Source: Uloborus plumipes
Taxonomy: Eukaryota; Arthropoda; Arachnida; Araneae; Uloboridae
DNA: 64,000 nt
NCBI GenBank assembly: GCA_038373865.1
Contig: JAXGGA010003871.1
Location: 32,111 to 96,110, forward strand
Reading direction: 5' to 3'
Each line of letters begins with the position of its first letter. The first letter of the stretch is position 1. This document shows positions 59,401 through 64,000 of this stretch, piece by piece. Both the position numbers and the translations under genes were made by a program. The notes under the pieces were generated by a model. It was not told the DNA's origin. It ran no database searches and worked only from the letters and a program-made list of their open reading frames with translations.

Positions 59401-61530
59401 ATTATTATTTAAAAATATCATTTTCTCTAACGCAAGCTATTTTTTTCCATTATACAGTCGTTTAAATACCTTTTAAGAGCCCTATAACACATAAGATGCG
59501 TTTTGAACTCCCTTCAGTATTATGTTTCAGTGAGGAGCGAAAAAAAGAGATCAATCACTGTTTTGCAGTCAATATCGAAAACATTTAATACTAGTTTTCT
59601 CAAAAGAATTGCAGAAATTTAAACTGAAGTCAAATGTTGCACATTGAAAGGAACAGAATATTTTAAATTAGCTCAGAACATTGATAAAAGCTACTTTTTT
59701 CCTGAAAAGAAATGTCTACTTTATAGAAAAAAAAATCAATTAAAGAATGGGTTTTTACGCTTTGAGATTTTCATTGTGTACTTGACTTTTAAGTTTATTT
59801 ATATTTTTCTTGATCGAATATCTTACGGGAACAAGAGTTCAAGAATTAGATTTAAGTAAAAAAATCAAAAAGGGTAAAAGTTTTTTCACTTCCGCTTTCT
59901 TTTTTCTGTCTTGAAATTAAGTAAACTGTTTGAGAAAACAGCTAATAAGGAATAATTATTAAACAAAGGGTTACTTTTTATTAAAAAAAAGTAAAATGAA
60001 ACAGCATGAGTACAAGACGTTAAATATCATAGAAGAAGAAAATATTCAAAATGCTATAGTATAAAAAAGTATGCAGAGAATCATGCAGAAGTAATTTAAA
60101 TCATCCACGGAAACAATGTAGAATAACCATGAAGGTCGGGAAAACTTCATTTATGATAAAATTTGAAATTTCTCTCTCAAATTTTGGAATTTAAATTTTG
60201 GGAGCTATTTTGATAAAAACGCTCGTCTGTAATTTCCTCTCACAAGTGTGGATATACTATTAGCTCAATTTTCTTATTACTGCATTTTATAGGAAAAGAA
60301 ACTAAATATTAGCTGAAATTTATCCAAATGCAAAATACTAGTTTCCAACGAATAATATGTTTTGTATTATTTTCAAGTATTTGTTTTTTTCTCTGCCTAA
60401 TCGTAACTTTTATAAAATGGAAAAACTTCTCTCGCTAGGATTTTTTAAAAAAATTTAGTAATGAATGAAATTAACATTTTTGTTAGCATTAAATTAGAAA
60501 CATGGTATCAAAACCTTGTGCTCGATTTTTGCTTTTTAAAGCTTAATAAAATTTTAAATACATGAAATTCATTAAATTTAAAACTATATTTATAATAATA
60601 AAAAACTGAAACATGGTTTAAATAGAAAATTATTTATCAAATATGTATTCAAGGATTTAAATTAAAAAAATCAACTTTTTTTTGCTATTCATGCTTAAAA
60701 TTTTTTCTGATTAAAGAAATGAAGATTTCTTTACCCAAATATTTTCGTTCAAAATTAAAACTTGCAATTTATATATATTTAGGTATTATTTAGGTATGTA
60801 TTGATTATATTTAGAGAGAGAAATTGAGAACATTATTCATTTTATATTTTCTGTTTCAATCCATATCTTTTCTTTTTTTAACCATCTATTTGAATAATCA
60901 TTTGTTGCGGTTTAAAATTAAATTTTAGGTAACAAAACAAAATTTTTAAACTACGAAAGTTCAAATTATCAATTGAAAACTTTCTTTTCAGCCTTAAAAG
61001 AAAATTTAGGTGTGGACGTAAATCATTTCACTGAAGTCCATTTTTCATTGCACATTATATTGATAGTGCTATTTGTTGTATAACATGTTTTTGCTTACGC
61101 ATTATCTATTTAATTTGTTCACATAAAAGTTTTTGTTACTTATTCGTTCAATATGTATAGTCGTTGAAACTATTTGTACACAATGCAGATAAATTATGTA
61201 AACTGGAGGAAAAGACTAGGACATGCAGTACGTTTGTTGCCCATTCAAAAATTATTTTTGAACAATTAAATGCTACCTTCTTAAATAATGCATAAATAAA
61301 TAACTATATTTGATTATAAATCAGATGTTGTGTTTTTTTCTGATTTTGTACTATTTATTTGAATATAATACTAAGATATCTATAACTATTAAAGATTAAG
61401 AGTCAAAGTTTCCACTATTCACTTTAAATGAATAATATTTTCATAAAAAGCAACACAATAAAAGCAATCTCTAACTTAATAAGAAACCGAAAAAGAGTAC
61501 AAAAGGGGGAGGGAAAATGCTATTAATGTT
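59401..61530. other. AT-rich non-coding stretch
   Basis: Nothing supportable. The frames here are AT-driven. Confidence 0.4.
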
Positions 61531-61539
61531 TTATATGCT

Positions 61540-63215
61540 CAGAAGCAAATACAGTTAAGTGCAACAAACAAAAATAAAGAAAAGTAATATTTTGACGAAA
61601 TATTTTTTTTTAATGCCACACACATTCATCTCATATCTAGAAAAATAAAACATTGAGATGGATTCTTTAGCTACTTAACGGTTTTTGTGGTCATCAACTT
61701 CTCTAGTTTATAGTGTTTTTAGTCAATGGATCCAGTTTTTCAGGAAAGTATTTATTGGAAAACTATCGTAACCATTTTGGTGTTTAAGTAAACAAGGCTT
61801 ATTCATTTAAAAACGCTACAGTTAAAAATTAATAAATGCAATACTTAAATATCAAAAGTATGCAATAAATATCAAAAAGGAATAATGCCTTCTAAGCGAC
61901 TAAATTATTACTTCCTAATTTACTGTTCATCAATTAAAATGAATATATCAGTTCAGCGAAACGTGACAAGAAATCGCATTTTAAGCCTTCAGAGAGAAGG
62001 TGAAAGTGGTGTCTTAGATGCAAATGTAGTAAGTGCAAAAAACAAAATTTGAGGAAAGTAATATTTCTGCCGCAATTTTTTTATGTTCAGAAACTGTGAA
62101 CGAGCATGTACACTTATGTCAGGCAAATAAAGTAGCTGTTGGCTTCTTTGATAAATTAAGAATTATATTGTTCCATCCATTAAAATTTACGAAAATCATT
62201 AAACATCATAAAGAGACGTTGGCTTCTAAGTGACTCAGTTATGACATAATAATTTACCGTTCAGCAATTAAAACGAATCCATCAATTCAGCGAAGCGTGA
62301 CAAGAAACCACTTTCGGTGCCTTCGATAGAAGGTGAAAGTGATTGCTTAGAAGCAAATTCAAGTGCAAAAACAAAAATTGAGGAAAGTAATATTTTTTCT
62401 AATTTTTTTTTATGTTCTGGATCTGCGAAAGAGCATATACACTTATGTTAGGAAAGCAAAGCAACGATGATATTCATTCAGAGCTACAAGTAATTTTGTT
62501 CCTTCCATTAAAATTTACAAAAATCAGCAAATACAAAAATAGACATCGGCTTCTAAGGGACTCAATTGCCATATTATAATTCACTGTTCAGCAATTTAAA
62601 GGAATCCATTAATTCAGTGAAGCCCCATTTTGGAGACTTCCGAGAGAAGGTGAAAGTGGTCACTCAGAAGCAGATGCAGTTAAGCGCAAAAAACAAAAAT
62701 TGACGAAAATAATATAATCATTATAAATTTTTCCTAGCATATTCAGAATCTGTAAACGAAATTCTAGAAAACAAATCTGCGATTAGATTCATTAATAACT
62801 GAAGGGCTTAGAGGATGAAGGGGCTATGTTACATTTAAAAAAAAATGAACGTTCTAGATAATGGTAAGCAATGGATACAGGTAAGCAAATAAAACTTGGT
62901 ACATCAAAAAGTAGATGCCATTAGTCCAATTTCATACGCACACTAACGATAAAACCACAAAACAAAAAAGCTGCAATAACTGCAATAATAAGACTTTGAA
63001 CTTTAATTACTCGCAGTTTCTGTTTTGTCACACAACCCCTTTATCTCCCAAGACCTTCAACTATAAACGATATTATTCATTCCACTAAAATTTCCAATAA
63101 ATATCAAGAAAGGACCGCTCTGCATCGGTTTCTAAGCGACTCCATTATCACATCATAATTTACCGTTCAAAGATTAAAACGAATCCGCCGATTCAGCGAA
63201 GCGTGACAGAAACCA
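61540..63215. repeat. diverged tandem array, about 330 bp units, four to five copies
   Basis: The landmark TCTAAGNGACT recurs near 61891, 62226, 62552 and 63131. Each is followed about 35-40 bp later by TTCAGCAATTAAAACGAAT-like and TTCAGCGAAGCGTGACA-like blocks, then GAAACCACTTTCGG, GAGAGAAGGTGAAAGTG and CAGTTAAGNGCAAAAAACA. A partial unit starts near 61540. The copies are strongly diverged with indels but keep these blocks. The array runs straight into the promoter-like region. Confidence 0.82.
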
Positions 63216-63225
63216 CTTTCGGAAA

Positions 63226-63252
63226 GAGAGAGCGAGAGAGAGAGAGAGGGAG
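63226..63252. repeat. (GA)n tract
   Basis: GAGA-rich microsatellite. GAGA repeats are frequent near arthropod promoters. A second AACAACAACA / GAGAGAGAG tract is at 63536-63570. Confidence 0.9.
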
Positions 63253-63301
63253 AAAGTGAAAACGAGAGTCGAAGTTGAAAAGAGAGAGGATCAGCTCTTA
63301 C

Positions 63302-63720
63302 CTGCTCTACTGCTTCCTTAGTAGTGAGTGGCGCGTCACTAACCAAATGATGGTTTCACGGAAGTCCCGCTATCACTAGAGCTGCGGCCCGAAAGGAGAA
63401 GTCCAAAAGTACTCTTCGGTTTCTCCAAGAAAAAAGCGTGACCTGTCCGACCGGCTGCCACCTCTCACTTACGATAGGCCGGTTTGCCCTCGCACGTCAC
63501 TATCCGCAACCCACTTTAATTCTCACCCCGCGCCAGCAACAACAACAACAACAAAGAGAGAGAGAGAAAGTCTATACCCCGCACACGCTCTTTGCGGGCA
63601 AAAATCGCACGGAAAGTGAAAAGGGTCGGCCGGATAGCGGCGCTTATATAGAGGTCCGAGATGATTCGTGGTTTAACGTGACGTAACGTGCGCTTTGACG
63701 TCACCACGAAAGCGGATGCT
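63302..63720 (-). other. possible minus-strand first exon ending at a strong donor
   Basis: On the minus strand GAGCAG|GTAAGAGC gives a near-consensus 5' splice site (GT at plus 63301-63300). The GC-richer sequence to its right could be a non-coding first exon plus promoter for a leftward gene, for example the one with the signal-peptide exon at 34424-34508. This is inferred from one splice signal and base composition. Confidence 0.3.
63590..63720 (+). promoter_or_regulatory. TATA-containing promoter candidate with CRE-like sites
   Basis: TATATAGA lies at 63645-63652 in a GC-rich context. CRE-like TGACGTAA (63679-63686) and TGACGTCA (63697-63704) follow. CpG dinucleotides are frequent. A start near 63675 would leave a 5'UTR of about 75 nt before the ATG at 63752. 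Confidence 0.45.
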
Positions 63721-63751
63721 CCAGGTAATCGAGACAGAGATTATAGATATC

Positions 63752-63865
63752 ATGTGTGGAGGAGAGAAAGTGCTGCCCATTCTTCCTCCTGTATTCGACT
63801 GGGAATCTCCCACTGATTTATTCACCTGGGCTTGGGACGAGAGACTTGGGGAAGGTGAAATATAA
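63752..63865 (+). CDS. candidate first coding exon, acidic-aromatic N-terminus
   Basis: ATG at 63752, about 100 bp after a TATA box. The frame reads MCGGEKVLPILPPVFDWES, then PTDLFTWAWDERLGEG, and meets TAA at 63863-63865. It also has a possible donor at GAAG|GTGAAA (63854/63855), so it may be the first coding exon of a gene leaving the window to the right. Codons are balanced and the peptide is rich in W, F, D and E, resembling acidic-aromatic activation segments. No family is recognised. If unspliced it is a 37-residue ORF only. Confidence 0.35.
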   Translation: MCGGEKVLPILPPVFDWESPTDLFTWAWDERLGEGEI

Positions 63866-64000
63866 GTCGCTTATAAAAGAAATGCCTCACATGTTGCAAC
63901 CAGGCGCATTCCCTCATGCCGTTTATCAAGCTGTACTTATTAAATCGTTGATACCCATAAAAATTTTCCTTCTTGACCCATAGCTTTAACTTTTTGTCAC

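Noticed and set aside
63516..63707. Minus-strand protein ending in a leucine run
   Set aside because: The leucine/serine run is the antisense of the CAA and GA microsatellites.

Overview
This 64 kb window is AT-rich eukaryotic nuclear DNA, most plausibly from an arthropod and possibly a spider or other arachnid. That placement is inferred from the Tc1-like, Helitron, piggyBac-type (TTAA) and hAT-type elements, the many AT-rich spacers and the arthropod-style splice and promoter signals. No complete protein-coding gene is visible. Most open frames here are chance runs in AT-rich sequence. The window reads as intron or intergenic space of a large gene-poor genome.

Layout. 0.8-2.2 kb is a long palindrome with (AT)n tracts in both arms. 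5.5-6.0 kb is a TACAGT-repeat element carrying a small TA-flanked MITE. 10-14 kb holds three TTAA-flanked elements. 20-23 kb has palindromic MITEs and another TACAGT element. 24.8-27.3 kb is a third TACAGT element split exactly by a 2 kb non-autonomous Helitron. That Helitron contains a second Helitron head-tail pair, two palindromic units and a tRNA-derived SINE. 30.3 kb is another TTAA MITE. 32.7-34.4 kb is a 1.69 kb element full of AAGTGCG motifs. It lies next to the best exon in the window, a minus-strand signal-peptide exon at 34424-34508. 43.7-47.8 kb is a 4.1 kb long-TIR transposon with a perfect 8 bp target duplication and a broken transposase. A 1.43 kb Tc1-like element and a 0.44 kb Helitron are nested in it. 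48.5-53.1 kb holds a 651 bp palindromic MITE, a 1.47 kb Helitron and two copies of a 150 bp MITE. 54-59.4 kb carries tandem duplications, a 57 bp minisatellite, a TACAGT element and a TTAA MITE. 61.5-63.2 kb is a diverged array of about 330 bp units. It leads into a GC-richer promoter-like region (63.2-63.75 kb) with GA repeats, CRE-like sites and a TATA box, followed by a short open frame at 63752.

Gene model (inference). The strongest host-gene signals are the minus-strand exon at 34424-34508, which has both splice sites and encodes a start codon plus hydrophobic signal sequence, and the 63.3-63.75 kb region. The latter carries a strong minus-strand splice donor (63300) and a plus-strand TATA box and start codon. 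One reading is a bidirectional promoter. A secreted or membrane protein gene would run leftward with a roughly 29 kb first intron, and another gene would run rightward out of the window. Other exon candidates (4590-4807, 23146-23329, 30739-30992, 32569-32700, 54121-54177) are weaker and are flagged as such.
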